Shown one piece after another: positions 16,573 through 25,947 of a stretch of DNA of 40,341 bases. This DNA is from Candidatus Thiodiazotropha sp. (ex Codakia rugifera). Its GTDB lineage: Bacteria > Pseudomonadota > Gammaproteobacteria > Chromatiales > Chromatiaceae. Both the position numbers and the translations under genes were made by a program. The DNA lies in contig JAHXHN010000014.1 of assembly GCA_025656675.1 (NCBI GenBank), positions 1 to 40,341 of the forward strand. Direction: 5' to 3'. The notes under the pieces were generated by a model. That model worked only from the letters and a program-made list of their open reading frames with translations. It was not told the DNA's origin and searched no databases. How positions within the stretch are numbered: position 1 is the first letter of the stretch; each line of letters opens with the position of its first letter.

Positions 16573-17715
16573 ATGCCTCAAAAAACCGCAATCGCACAGT
16601 TTGACCATTTTATTCCGATCAGTACATCGCAACTGATCAAAAAACTAGCACTTAGCGGTCTCAGTGAGCAACAGATTAAGGTCATATATCGATTGAAGCA
16701 GATCATCACCTATCAGTTTTCGCAACAACTGATGATGCTGAAACAATTGTACCAACCCTTCAATCCTGATCGTGAACTGCTGCTGGGTGAGTCACTCTCC
16801 TCTGACCCAAAGCCCTGTATCGAAACCATCATGCAACTGCTGTTTGCAGCCAACTACAGTGAACTCAATCGACAACAGATTGAGTATGCATTGGAAAGGT
16901 CCTCACCTTATGGTCTCGATCTGCAGATTGATTTTGAACAGTTCGAAAATGTGAGCCTGTTTTATCGGGGGAAAAGTCAGACCTCCATTGAGGTAAGGGA
17001 CTGGAAGTGGCTTTATCTGAAAAAGAAGACGGTTGGGCTGATCCGATATCAGCGGCTGTTCCTGCTATTGCAATACCGTGACCAACAGAATAAACCGGGT
17101 ATCCACTTAAAATTGTTTAAGGATATTTTACGTCCCGATCTCGAAATGTTGTTTCCTGAATGCAAGATTCACATGAAAATGCTGGATAAGTTAAAGCTGG
17201 CTGTTACCGGGGGGGGTGGTACGGCAGGTGGTCTGTTTGCAACCATTGGAAAAATAACGGCGGCGGTCAATCCATGGGCCATTGTTATGGCGGTAACAGG
17301 TTTCGTGGCATTGATATGGCGGCAAATCAGTAAGGTATTCATACAAAAAACCCGTTATATGGCCACGTTGGCACAAAATCTCTATTTTAATAATCTCGAT
17401 AACAATGCCGGTGCAATCACCTATTTAATTGATCTGGCACGTCAGGAGGAGATCAAGGAGACTATCCTGGCTTACGCACTACTCAATCTAGAGTCGCTGA
17501 ATGATACAACTCAGCTCGATTCTGCTTGTGAGCAATGGATTTTGGAAACTTTTGACTGTGCAATAGATTTTGATATCAGTGATGCAGTGAGAAAATTGAA
17601 GGCATTCGATATTATACTGGACAATGAAGAGCAGCTGCGTTGCAAACAGGTAGAGGAGATATTGCCAACCCTGGATAGGCAATGGTGTTCATTTATTGAG
17701 AATCCATCTGTTTGA
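16573..17715 (+). CDS. DUF3754-family membrane protein
   Basis: A 380-residue protein with the segment FEQFENVSLFYRGK (about residues 117-130), a following beta-rich region (WKWLYLKKK...IRYQRLFLLLQY), and a glycine-rich hydrophobic hairpin at about residues 212-248 (GGGGTAGGLFATIG...NPWAIVMAVTGFVALIW). This layout fits DUF3754, a family that includes TMEM143-like proteins and has no known biochemical activity. There is no N-terminal signal peptide, so most of the protein is probably cytoplasmic with a C-terminal membrane hairpin. Its stop codon directly abuts the start of the rhodanese gene. Confidence 0.72.
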   Translation: MPQKTAIAQFDHFIPISTSQLIKKLALSGLSEQQIKVIYRLKQIITYQFSQQLMMLKQLYQPFNPDRELLLGESLSSDPKPCIETIMQLLFAANYSELNRQQIEYALERSSPYGLDLQIDFEQFENVSLFYRGKSQTSIEVRDWKWLYLKKKTVGLIRYQRLFLLLQYRDQQNKPGIHLKLFKDILRPDLEMLFPECKIHMKMLDKLKLAVTGGGGTAGGLFATIGKITAAVNPWAIVMAVTGFVALIWRQISKVFIQKTRYMATLAQNLYFNNLDNNAGAITYLIDLARQEEIKETILAYALLNLESLNDTTQLDSACEQWILETFDCAIDFDISDAVRKLKAFDIILDNEEQLRCKQVEEILPTLDRQWCSFIENPSV

Positions 17716-18447
17716 ATGGTGAAATCACCGCATGACTATAAATACCAGAGAGTGATTGGAGAGACACAGTTGACAGCAATTGCCCATAACAAGTCCATTC
17801 TCATTTCAAGCCTGTTGATCTTACTGACACTGATATCTCAGCATGCTGCTGCACTGGATGTCATGATCACACCGGAGATCGGTGAGTTCACAGTTCAACA
17901 TGGGGCCAATCAGGTCCTTGTCAGGCGTGAACAGGATACCGGTGCAATGCTGGAATTTAATTTTGCCCGTACCGCCAGACCCTGTCCGCCGTTTTGCGCA
18001 CAACCCATGCAGGCTGCGAGTGGCGTTGAAACCATCGCTGAGGTTGAGTTGATTGCATTTATGCAACAGGCGCTGAGTGAGGGAAGCGGTCTTCTGATTG
18101 ATGCCAGGACAGCGGACTGGCATGAACGGGGTACGATACCTGGATCCATCAATATTCCCTATACCCATCTCAATCCCAAACAAGGTGCCAATGAGATTAC
18201 GCTGGAGGAGTCATTAGCGTTGTTTGGTGTTGTCATGAAAAAAGATAACTGGGATTTTAGTCAGGCGAAAACCCTGGTTCTATGGTGCAATGGTCCCTGG
18301 TGCGGGCAGTCTCCCACCGCCATTCACGGTCTCATCCGCATGGGTTACCCACCTGAAAAACTACTTTATTACCGTGGCGGTATGCAGCTCTGGCAGATCT
18401 TCGGACTACCGGTCGTCTACCCTGATGGCCGATTACTCGATGAGTAA
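17716..18447 (+). CDS. Exported rhodanese-domain protein
   Basis: A 243-residue protein with a hydrophobic export segment (about residues 27-47) after a long polar N-terminus, a Cys-containing lead-in (PCPPFCAQP), and a rhodanese domain: LLIDARTADWHERGTIPGSINIP, then the catalytic loop WCNGPWCGQSPTA with C191 as the probable sulfur-carrying cysteine and C196 in the loop, and YRGGMQLW. Periplasmic rhodaneses transfer sulfane sulfur. The ATG at 17716 abuts the previous stop (TGAATG); an in-frame TTG at 17770 with GGAGAG about 6 bp before it would give a more normal signal peptide and may be the real start. Confidence 0.82.
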   Translation: MVKSPHDYKYQRVIGETQLTAIAHNKSILISSLLILLTLISQHAAALDVMITPEIGEFTVQHGANQVLVRREQDTGAMLEFNFARTARPCPPFCAQPMQAASGVETIAEVELIAFMQQALSEGSGLLIDARTADWHERGTIPGSINIPYTHLNPKQGANEITLEESLALFGVVMKKDNWDFSQAKTLVLWCNGPWCGQSPTAIHGLIRMGYPPEKLLYYRGGMQLWQIFGLPVVYPDGRLLDE

Positions 18448-18671
18448 TTGAACCTTTATCACGCTCACAGCGGTAATAATACCACTCACCCCCTTTTGCC
18501 CTTGATAGGAAATAAGTTCCTGCTATTAGTTTACTGATGGTTGTAGTTTGTTGACTAAGGATAGGGATGAATAAGGATGTTGAATCGACTACCAGGATGG
18601 CTTTTTATTAAATTTGAGGAGCAGTCCCTGGCCCTATTAGATTCCTATCTATCACTTAAGGAGAGTCTATT

Positions 18672-20981
18672 ATGGCAAGTGAACGGAAGGGTTCAGGCAG
18701 GAACACTAAGTTAGTACTCAGAGGCCTCAAGGAGGGCGATGAATGCCCGGAAATCGAGGTCACTCTATTCGACCGTGAAGGCAATGTCACGGAGGCAGTA
18801 ACCGTTGCAAGCGATGGATCGTTCAATCTTCCGGTGAGTGCAGTCGAAAAGGCCCATCGTGTCCGTATTGGTCCTGGTGGCGAAGCTACCAAGGAGGCGC
18901 CATCGACTGTCTATCTAAGCTACCGTGCTGCCGATTTCAATTCAGTATTGGATGCAGGTATTTTGAATATCGGACGAAGGGTTTGGCAGGAGTGGCTGTT
19001 TTTTTATCGCTGCGTTTCAGGGACGGTGAGTCGATGCAGGCGATCTCCCTGGTGGTATACTGAACTGGCCCGTGCAACCATGCGTCCGGTCCTCACGCCA
19101 CGCAGAGCGCTCTTCCAGGTCCGAGAGAGCTTAGCAACAGGCAGATTTGCAAGTGCCGCTCGGATACCCGATGCATTCAATCTGGATCAACTGATTGCCT
19201 GGCCGGTAAGATGCACACCCATCTGCCTGGGTACTGTTGAGGTCTATAAACGTATCTGTTGTTGCAAGCCCTGGGTATTTACTGACAATCGATTTGAAAG
19301 GCTCAAACGTGAGTTGGAAGCTATCCTCAACGGTATTCCGGAGATACCCGATTTTCCCGATCCTCCGGGGCCTGATCCGGATCCGGCACCTTATCGCGCA
19401 GCCTTTCTTCGCGATGGTGCACTCGATGAACATGCGCTTCGTGCCGGCGAGGACCTGCAGGCCCTGCGGAGTCTTCCATCAGAGCGTATAGCCGAGTATG
19501 TCAATGCACGACCCTACCTGCTTTGTCGTCATTACGATTGCAGTGACCCGGTAAAGGTGGCTGAAGGCATGATCGGCCCAGACGGCAGGTTCAATATCTG
19601 CTGGTCCGAGTATCCCAAGATTCTTCGAGCCGGATGTCATGTTGAATACGCCTACAAGGTCAAGCAGCAGATCGGCCCCTTTACAGTCACTATCTACAAT
19701 GGATTGGCCGCCGGTCACTGGCATGATTCCGATGACGAGGTGGCTCTCAAATCCTACCATCCATGGGCTATCGCCTGTCGTGACAACGGGGGGCAAGGCG
19801 ATGCATTTGTCTACTTGGATGAAATTGGCGACACCGACTCTTCGCTTCTCGGTACCCCTGATCAGACCAATGCTGTATCCGTTGCCAATCCTGGCCTGAA
19901 TGGTGGGGTGGCCTTTCCCTCCGGTGGCCCGGCAGGCAATGGCAGCCATGACCGCAATTGGGGTGGTACCCTGAAGCTTGCCATGATGTTTTCGGAGAGT
20001 ATGCGCAATGTGGGTGCTAAGTACTATCGTGTGAGCGTCACCGAAGCTGATAATAGCGGTAATCCGGTCGGTACGCCTGAGTATGTCACCAAAGGTCTCT
20101 CTTGGAAAAAGGCCGTTGCCGTACCAGGTGGTGTTGATGTTGTCCCTGTCAGTCTTGGTCCCACCAGTACAACGGCACCTGATGAACCCCAGGACAATCT
20201 CTATGAGATACCGTTTGATGGTGATCTGGGATCAAATGCAGATTGGGAAGCCGATCAGTATCATGTTGAATTGAACACGGCTGATGCATTGAAACTATGG
20301 AGCGACCCGGGTGCAATAGAGGGACTGCCTGCCAAACGTCACCTGGTGACCATAGAAGTCTTTAATGCCGCGGGACAACGTCTCCGGCCCAATGGTACGC
20401 CACCATCGGGACTACCGGGAGCGGAGATAGAGGCCGCCTTTACCTATCGCAGGAAATTCCAGGAGACAGGTCCGACCAATATGGTCCCATTCGGTGCATT
20501 GACTCACCTGTTCTGGTGGGACAACCGGGATGTTGCAGCTTCTATCGAAGACCTGAGGATGGACGGTCTGGCATCGGATGAACAGTGTCAGTTCCTGAAT
20601 GGCACATCCACTTCAACCTTCGGCATCGGTTACCGGGCTTATCATCCCTGGGAGCTGTTCCAGAAAAACCATGTGATCTCATGGAAAAGGGGTTTAAGTG
20701 GTGGTAGTGACACCCTGTTAAACAGTACGACTAATGTAGGTGTGCCGCCTGGACCTGAGGGCGCTAGTCCGACACATACGTTTGGGCACATGCTTGATCA
20801 TCCAGCAGCAACGACGCCCCCGCGAACAAAGTGTGCATTCACCGTGTTTCTCACGACCTACAATAAGAGAACCGATGGTGATGACCTGGATTTTGGTCGG
20901 CGTCATGACAGTGCCGCATTCGCACTGGATATCGCACCGGAGGTGTGTCTTCCCTGCAGCAGTGAAGAGGATGATGACTGA
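18672..20981 (+). CDS. Large Cys-containing orphan protein of unknown function
   Basis: A 769-residue protein with no signal peptide or membrane helix. Residues about 10-65 (LVLRGLKEGD...VTLFDREGNV...SDGSFNLPV) and 280-335 (LCRHYDC...IGPDGRFNICW) look like small transthyretin- or carboxypeptidase-regulatory-like beta-sandwich units, the second with four cysteines (C285, C290, C310, C322). A Cys-rich patch lies at 181-198 (CTPIC and a CCC run), and a Pro/Asp linker at about 226-240. The C-terminal half is beta-rich with many Gly, Asp and Trp; the chain ends in an acidic tail after CLPC. AAGGAG at 18658-18663 sets the start. The fold hints at a structural or matrix protein; this is not certain. 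Confidence 0.78.
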   Translation: MASERKGSGRNTKLVLRGLKEGDECPEIEVTLFDREGNVTEAVTVASDGSFNLPVSAVEKAHRVRIGPGGEATKEAPSTVYLSYRAADFNSVLDAGILNIGRRVWQEWLFFYRCVSGTVSRCRRSPWWYTELARATMRPVLTPRRALFQVRESLATGRFASAARIPDAFNLDQLIAWPVRCTPICLGTVEVYKRICCCKPWVFTDNRFERLKRELEAILNGIPEIPDFPDPPGPDPDPAPYRAAFLRDGALDEHALRAGEDLQALRSLPSERIAEYVNARPYLLCRHYDCSDPVKVAEGMIGPDGRFNICWSEYPKILRAGCHVEYAYKVKQQIGPFTVTIYNGLAAGHWHDSDDEVALKSYHPWAIACRDNGGQGDAFVYLDEIGDTDSSLLGTPDQTNAVSVANPGLNGGVAFPSGGPAGNGSHDRNWGGTLKLAMMFSESMRNVGAKYYRVSVTEADNSGNPVGTPEYVTKGLSWKKAVAVPGGVDVVPVSLGPTSTTAPDEPQDNLYEIPFDGDLGSNADWEADQYHVELNTADALKLWSDPGAIEGLPAKRHLVTIEVFNAAGQRLRPNGTPPSGLPGAEIEAAFTYRRKFQETGPTNMVPFGALTHLFWWDNRDVAASIEDLRMDGLASDEQCQFLNGTSTSTFGIGYRAYHPWELFQKNHVISWKRGLSGGSDTLLNSTTNVGVPPGPEGASPTHTFGHMLDHPAATTPPRTKCAFTVFLTTYNKRTDGDDLDFGRRHDSAAFALDIAPEVCLPCSSEEDDD

Positions 20982-21031
20982 CATACGCTCTTAATCAGGA
21001 AACATATCACCTGAGAAGATGGGTATGAGAT

Positions 21032-21061
21032 AAAAGGTCCGGTAGCAATGCCGGGCCTTTT
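21032..21061 (+). terminator. Bidirectional terminator between convergent genes
   Basis: AAAAGGTCCGG (21032-21042) pairs with CCGGGCCTTTT (21051-21061) around an 8-nt loop, with one mismatch. The A tract on one side and T tract on the other allow it to work on both strands, ending the 769-residue gene from the left and the nitroreductase gene from the right. Confidence 0.75.
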
Positions 21062-21111
21062 GTCCCGGTCAGTCTGTATACGTAAAAACCGGGCTCGGGT
21101 TAATAATCAAT

Positions 21112-21849
21112 TTAGAGTTTAAGAAATCCTCTTTGCTGCAGAAAGCCAAGCATATGTTCTCTTTTCTTACCTTGTATGGCTTCACAGGTTTGAATTGACC
21201 AATTGCTCAAGCGTTGGTTCTTTTGTCTTGAAGCATAGTGATCAGCCATCAGAGAATCATATTCATCCACATTGGAGGGGATATCATCTGAACGGTATTG
21301 GTCCTGATGAAGGATCATCTCCACGGGCATTCTTGGCTTGATCTCAGGGTCTTGGTCTGGCCAGCCGAGACAGAGCCCGAAAACAGGGTAAACCAGTTCA
21401 GGCAGCTTCAGCACATCGGCTATAACATCGGGTGCATTGCGAATGCCACCAATAAACACACCGCCCAATCCTTCAGACTCTGCTGCCAGTAAAAGATTCT
21501 GGGCCATCAATGTAGCATCCACGGTGGCAGCGATAAAATGTTCGGTATAACCATCCAGGCTGGTTTTATTGGTTTTTCTACAACAATGGTCGATACGATA
21601 TAAATCGGCACAAATTACCAGGAATGCTGCTGCATTTGTAATCCAGGGCTGTCCACCAGCTGCCTCAGCTATGGTGCTTCTGTTATCAGAATCACTAACT
21701 TGAATAATAGAGTAAGCCTGAATAAAACTGGATGATGCAGCAGCCTGACCAGATGTGATCAGCATTTTAAGCATCGACTGTGAAATTGGCTTTTCTGTAT
21801 ATTTTCGTATAGATCGATGTTGATTTAATTTTTCTATAACTGGGTTCAT
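21112..21849 (-). CDS. nfsA: NfsA-type oxygen-insensitive NADPH nitroreductase / flavin reductase
   Basis: A 245-residue flavoprotein of the nitroreductase family. HRSIRKYTEKPI near the N-terminus supplies FMN-phosphate contacts; SGQAAASSSFIQAYSII, the DATLMAQNLLLAAESEGLGGVFIGGIRN stretch and PVFGLCLGWPD are characteristic of the NfsA/FRP branch. It would reduce nitroaromatics, quinones or FMN with NADPH as a cytoplasmic FMN-bound dimer. It stands alone on the minus strand. The length is normal for the family. Confidence 0.87.
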   Translation of the reverse strand: MNPVIEKLNQHRSIRKYTEKPISQSMLKMLITSGQAAASSSFIQAYSIIQVSDSDNRSTIAEAAGGQPWITNAAAFLVICADLYRIDHCCRKTNKTSLDGYTEHFIAATVDATLMAQNLLLAAESEGLGGVFIGGIRNAPDVIADVLKLPELVYPVFGLCLGWPDQDPEIKPRMPVEMILHQDQYRSDDIPSNVDEYDSLMADHYASRQKNQRLSNWSIQTCEAIQGKKREHMLGFLQQRGFLKL

Positions 21850-22043
21850 TTTGGTCTCGTCAAATATAAGTAATTAACATCTCACTGCTGCTGTTACACA
21901 GTAATTTATCTTGCTTAAATTGCATCTGGCCTTTTTTTTTAAGGAAGCAGGTGTTTTGTCAGGATAGAGGTAGTTAATCATTCATAAACAATTTTTGTAA
22001 GTAGTATTTCGTAAATTTATAACTGCAATATAGAGTTTCGTTG

Positions 22044-22088
22044 ACTCTTCTCATTGCAACAAAATTTGTTGAGAGTTAAGCTTTTTTT
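22044..22088 (+). promoter_or_regulatory. Leader hairpin with T-run upstream of the HAF-repeat gene
   Basis: ACTCT (22044-22048) can pair with AGAGT (22072-22076) around an inner inverted repeat CAACAAA/TTTGTTG (22057-22071), and seven T follow at 22082-22088. This has the outline of an intrinsic terminator or attenuator about 55 bp before the start codon. The outer stem is short and has a bulge. Confidence 0.35.
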
Positions 22089-22132
22089 ACATGGATGTTA
22101 GGTGAGATGGAAGTACTACCAATACAACAGCC

Positions 22133-22140
22133 AGGAGGTG
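22133..22140 (+). promoter_or_regulatory. Strong ribosome-binding site of the HAF-repeat gene
   Basis: AGGAGGTG sits 4 bp before the ATG at 22145 and fixes that start. Confidence 0.8.
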
Positions 22141-22144
22141 AGCC

Positions 22145-23581
22145 ATGATTTTACCATTTGTGAGTAATGTTCATAAATATATCAAGGATATTAAATTATC
22201 TTTGATGTCATTGATGCTTTTTATATTACTTGGCGGAAGTCTGGTGCAAGCGGATATAGTGATAAGTGGAATACAGGCAATCGATTTGGATACCTTGCCA
22301 GGTGGGAGCACAAGTACAGCACACGATATCAATGATGCAGGTAATATTGTAGGAAGCAGTGATACCCTGTCAGGGGAAACGCATGCCTTCTTTCTTCCTT
22401 CTGGGGGAATGATGAACGACATCACTACTCTTCCGGGAGGTGACAACAGTCATGCACTGGGTATAAACGACCTGAACCAGGTCGTTGGCAGATCTAATCA
22501 CCTTAACTTAATAACGGGTGATCTCGTTAATCATGGATTTATTTGGGAAGGTGGTGTGATACGTGATTTGGGTGCCTTTCCTCCCCAGGATGACATAAAC
22601 TCCAGCAGCACGGCTACTGCGATAAATAATAGTGGGCTAATCAGTGGTAGTGTGGATCTTGCCGGTGTAGTTTGGGATCTGTATGGCACTCCAAACTATC
22701 CACCCTTTCCACCTAGTGTGCGCGTCACGGATCCAGGTCCGTTTGCACCAGCAACAACATCTGATATCAATGAAACGGGACAAGCCGTTGGCACGCTTGT
22801 AACGTTTATAACTGGATTTCGTTGGCAGGCCGGTGTGCTTGAGTCTCTCGGACAGCTGAATCCAGCACTTGATTGTGATGCATATGGTATTAGTGATCTG
22901 GGAGAGGTTGTTGGGCGTTGCCTGCTTGGTCCGCCTTTACATAATCATGCGGTGTTCTGGCCAGATCCGGATACAGTGCAGGATATCGACACGCTTGGCG
23001 GAGAAAACAGCGAGGCGCGTGATATCAATAATGATAGGATAATTGTTGGTAGCAGTGAAACTGCAACAGGAGAAACAGTAGCATTTGTCTGGCATGCTGA
23101 TTTTGGCATGCAATCATTGGGTACATTGGGAGGAGCTAATAGTAAAGCATTTGGAATCAATGCTGATGGACAGATTGTAGGTGAAAGCGAAACGACTTCA
23201 GGACAGGTTCATGCCACACTCTGGTCGGTTACATATGCGACAAGTGTATTGATTGATATCAAACCAGGTAATCATCAGAACCCTATCAACCCCCGTTCCA
23301 AGGGTAAGCTCACTGTGGCCATCCTGACAACCGATGAATTCGATGCGAATACGGTCGATACAAGCACAATTCGATTTGGCCCTGATGCTGCACAACCTGT
23401 TTGGTATCGTCTGAAGGATGTCGATCATGATGGTGATTGGGATTTGGTATTGAAGATAAAGACTCAGGAGACAGGTATTGTCTGTGGTGATACTGAGGCA
23501 ATGCTAAACGCTCAAACATTAGATGGTGATCAAATTACAGGTAAAGACGGGATCAGGACAGTTGGATGTAAAAATAAATAG
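22145..23581 (+). CDS. Secreted HAF-repeat protein with C-terminal IDIKPG domain
   Basis: A 478-residue exported protein. The signal segment is at about residues 18-36, ending QADIV. It then has six to seven HAF-type repeats, each with an I-N-D/N-x-G-x-x-V/I-G core (DINDAGNIVGSS, GINDLNQVVGRS, GISDLGEVVGRC, DINNDRIIVGSS, GINADGQIVGES) and an aromatic F/W-strand, forming a likely propeller. A C-terminal domain begins with IDIKPGNHQNPINPRSKGKL and includes a DVDHDGDWDLVL calcium-loop-like segment; this unit recurs in secreted proteins of marine bacteria. No PEP-CTERM signal is present. Function is unknown. Confidence 0.82.
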   Translation: MILPFVSNVHKYIKDIKLSLMSLMLFILLGGSLVQADIVISGIQAIDLDTLPGGSTSTAHDINDAGNIVGSSDTLSGETHAFFLPSGGMMNDITTLPGGDNSHALGINDLNQVVGRSNHLNLITGDLVNHGFIWEGGVIRDLGAFPPQDDINSSSTATAINNSGLISGSVDLAGVVWDLYGTPNYPPFPPSVRVTDPGPFAPATTSDINETGQAVGTLVTFITGFRWQAGVLESLGQLNPALDCDAYGISDLGEVVGRCLLGPPLHNHAVFWPDPDTVQDIDTLGGENSEARDINNDRIIVGSSETATGETVAFVWHADFGMQSLGTLGGANSKAFGINADGQIVGESETTSGQVHATLWSVTYATSVLIDIKPGNHQNPINPRSKGKLTVAILTTDEFDANTVDTSTIRFGPDAAQPVWYRLKDVDHDGDWDLVLKIKTQETGIVCGDTEAMLNAQTLDGDQITGKDGIRTVGCKNK

Positions 23582-23605
23582 CTGAGTGATCGCTCAATCA
23601 TCTTG

Positions 23606-23640
23606 TATGGCGACCTTCGGGTCGCCATAATATTATTTTT
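23606..23640 (+). terminator. Rho-independent terminator of the HAF-repeat gene
   Basis: A perfect 10-bp stem, TATGGCGACC (23606-23615) with GGTCGCCATA (23620-23629), is closed by a TTCG tetraloop and followed by a T-rich stretch. Confidence 0.9.
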
Positions 23641-24058
23641 AGTGTAACAATAAAATGTCTGCTGTTTTAAATGCATAATTGTCTATATACAGTATGGCGT
23701 TGAAGGCCATAAGCATGTTAGCGAACCCACTGTGTCTGAATGGCGGTTGTCTTTTTTTCAAGTACTGATCTAAAGTTTTTCTGCAGTTGAATCAATGCAG
23801 TCGTCTGGTATAGCCACTGCGTGTCCGGTTTATAATCCGGTGTTATCATTTATATAAGTAAACATGCCACTTTATGAGCAGTATCATATTATTAAATGTA
23901 ACGGTTGGAAGTACAGACGCTTCTTTGATTAGTAGTTACCATAATAGTAATTTTGCTATACGATATTGTGCATCAATTACCCGATATTTAAGAATTACCG
24001 GTGCTTAATAATTACCCCAACCATTTTTAGTTTCTATCAAACACTCAGCTAAATACCC
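23641..24058 (+). other. Non-coding AT-rich intergenic stretch
   Basis: No open frame with a credible start and composition was seen on either strand, and no clear RNA gene. The stretch presumably holds the promoter of the small periplasmic protein that follows, but no convincing -35/-10 pair stands out. Confidence 0.5.
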
Positions 24059-24595
24059 ATGAAAATCATTGTCTTCCTATTGCTCACATTACTGATAGTT
24101 GCTGCAGTGTATGCTGAGGAGCGACTGTCAAGTGTTCGGCTTGGAACCTCTTGTGACATGATTCCTGAAACTGAAAAGCATCTTGGATCCATTGAACTTG
24201 ATGCTGATGATTCGAATGGTATCAGAAAATACTCAGGGACTTTCGAGGGAGAAAAGGCAACTATCGTTTATTACTGCAATGACGGAAAGCTGGCTGAACA
24301 GACGGTCACCGTAACCATTGCAACTCAAGATGAAGCCTATCGGTTTGCGAATGAGCAAAAGGCATCACTCATCCTATATCTGGGTGATCCAATCCATGAT
24401 GGTTTGAATCTTGGAATAGGGAGAAGAATATTCTTTGGGATACTGGGAGCGGATTTGGATTACCTTACCCGTATTGTTGTCTGGGGCAGGGCAAAAGAGG
24501 ATACGATGTTAGAGATCAAGGAAATTGGAAATGAGCTGTGGGAGGTTTCTATTTCTCAGGGTAGTTCAAAACTGGCGTATATTCTTAATTCCTAA
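24059..24595 (+). CDS. Small periplasmic protein of unknown function
   Basis: A 178-residue protein with a clean signal peptide (MKIIVFLLLTLLIVAAVYAE). Two cysteines remain in the mature part (C32 and C73) and could form a disulfide. The composition (YYCNDGKLAEQTVTVTIATQDEAYRFANEQKASLILYLG) suggests a small alpha/beta domain. No family was recognised. It stands alone with gene-poor DNA on both sides. Confidence 0.65.
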   Translation: MKIIVFLLLTLLIVAAVYAEERLSSVRLGTSCDMIPETEKHLGSIELDADDSNGIRKYSGTFEGEKATIVYYCNDGKLAEQTVTVTIATQDEAYRFANEQKASLILYLGDPIHDGLNLGIGRRIFFGILGADLDYLTRIVVWGRAKEDTMLEIKEIGNELWEVSISQGSSKLAYILNS

Positions 24596-24960
24596 AATAA
24601 CACATAGAATCCTAATACAGTATATTTAAGAAACCGATAGATCTCATACATTCCGCGAGACCTGAATTCCAAGCTTAGATATATCAATCTAAACAGATTG
24701 TCATGTAGGCTTTGCAGTGAAATGGTTGTCAATGCCTGTAACCGTCGAAATGTTTTACACTCCGAAAAGCATCTATCTTGCAGCATGGCTGCAACCCATT
24801 GATTACTTGTAATTCAATCAGGAGTGGCGTCAATCTTGCACACCTGTCATTGAGGGTAATCAAGGTGTCAGAGATAGTCATTAAATGACTAAACTTCATT
24901 GAAAAGGGAGTATTCGGACTTGATTCAACCCGTTGTCGGAAACAACAAGGGTAAACAATC
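24596..24960 (+). other. Gene-poor intergenic stretch
   Basis: Nothing coding can be supported. Short frames exist but are broken or lack starts. No repeats or hairpins with T-runs were found by eye. Confidence 0.45.
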
Positions 24961-25188
24961 ATGCTGATGTTCAACCTTTTTACGGAACACCAATTCGATA
25001 AAGAAGTCGATCTTGAGCCTGCGCTCTATCCTGATGAAGTCCTTGAATCCGAATGGAATCCGGTATTGGATGAAATTCACTCCACACTGCATTTGAATGA
25101 CACATCTTCTGATGAAACAGGAGAAAATTTGGATGATGAGAAGAGTATGGTTGCAGAAGAGTATGGATTTAGGCCTTACATTTTATAA
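24961..25188 (+). CDS. Possible small acidic protein
   Basis: A 75-residue very acidic frame (many Asp/Glu, e.g. EVDLEPALYPDEVLESEW) without signal peptide or membrane segment. A weak AAGGGTAAA precedes the ATG. The codon pattern looks more gene-like than the surrounding DNA, but there is no recognised family, so it may be a small real gene or a chance frame. Confidence 0.35.
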   Translation: MLMFNLFTEHQFDKEVDLEPALYPDEVLESEWNPVLDEIHSTLHLNDTSSDETGENLDDEKSMVAEEYGFRPYIL

Positions 25189-25947
25189 ATCTGCCACATA
25201 GTTACTGAAGAAGAAAGAGTAAGGACACTCGCAAGGATGATTCTGTAGTATTGCGCTTTATCCACTGTTTTTAACTGGTGGGCCACTAGCCCTCATATTA
25301 TGCCAAGTAGTGCCTATTAAAAACGGTGTAACCGATCATTTAAATGGATGCTACCTCCATAAATTCATTGCTTCCTATGAATGGGCACTTAACTCCGCAC
25401 ACATGGGCATATCGTAAAATATTAGGCTATGGTTGTTCTCGTACTTATTTTTCCATTAATGAATATAGACGGTCGATAATGCCATTCTTCTACTGTCTAG
25501 TTGTGAAACACTTTAATGACATGTATACCGGAAACTTTTAATTTATAAGATAATCCGTATTGCATCATTAGATATTGTCAAATCCCCAATAAGTGGTTCG
25601 CTAGCACAGTGATTGAGCTTTGTTTCTATCAATCTATCTGCTGGGTTATTCCCACCAAGTTATCAGTCATTACGAGAGGAGAGGGTGTTTGCCCTATCTG
25701 CAGGGCTGATATCAATGTCTGGAATCTGAAACTAATGATGTAGTAAATTTAATATGGAGGGTATGGACTAGGGCAGGTATACCTGAATTATGGCCACGAG
25801 ATGAGTCAATTTGCACTAAATGACAGTCTGAAAGTGGGGGTGTCTATGTGGTAACGATCATCCCAGGGATGGAGGGTGCTGTGAGCGATTAGCAACCTAG
25901 GATATCGATAGTGAGATAAACTAAGAATGCCTCTATATTGCCGGACA
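25189..25947 (+). other. Gene-free stretch, probably decayed DNA
   Basis: About 760 bp with only short, compositionally unconvincing frames (for instance 65 codons at 25344-25541). It borders an ion-channel pseudogene and may itself be gene remains, but no recognisable protein fragment could be read in any frame. Confidence 0.5.

Noticed and set aside
23685-23705. LexA-box-like sequence TTGTCTATATACAG
   Set aside because: The half-sites are separated by 6 bp, not the 8 needed in CTGT-N8-ACAG.
25344-25541. 65-codon frame in the gene-poor tract
   Set aside because: Composition resembles translated non-coding AT-rich DNA and there is no start signal.
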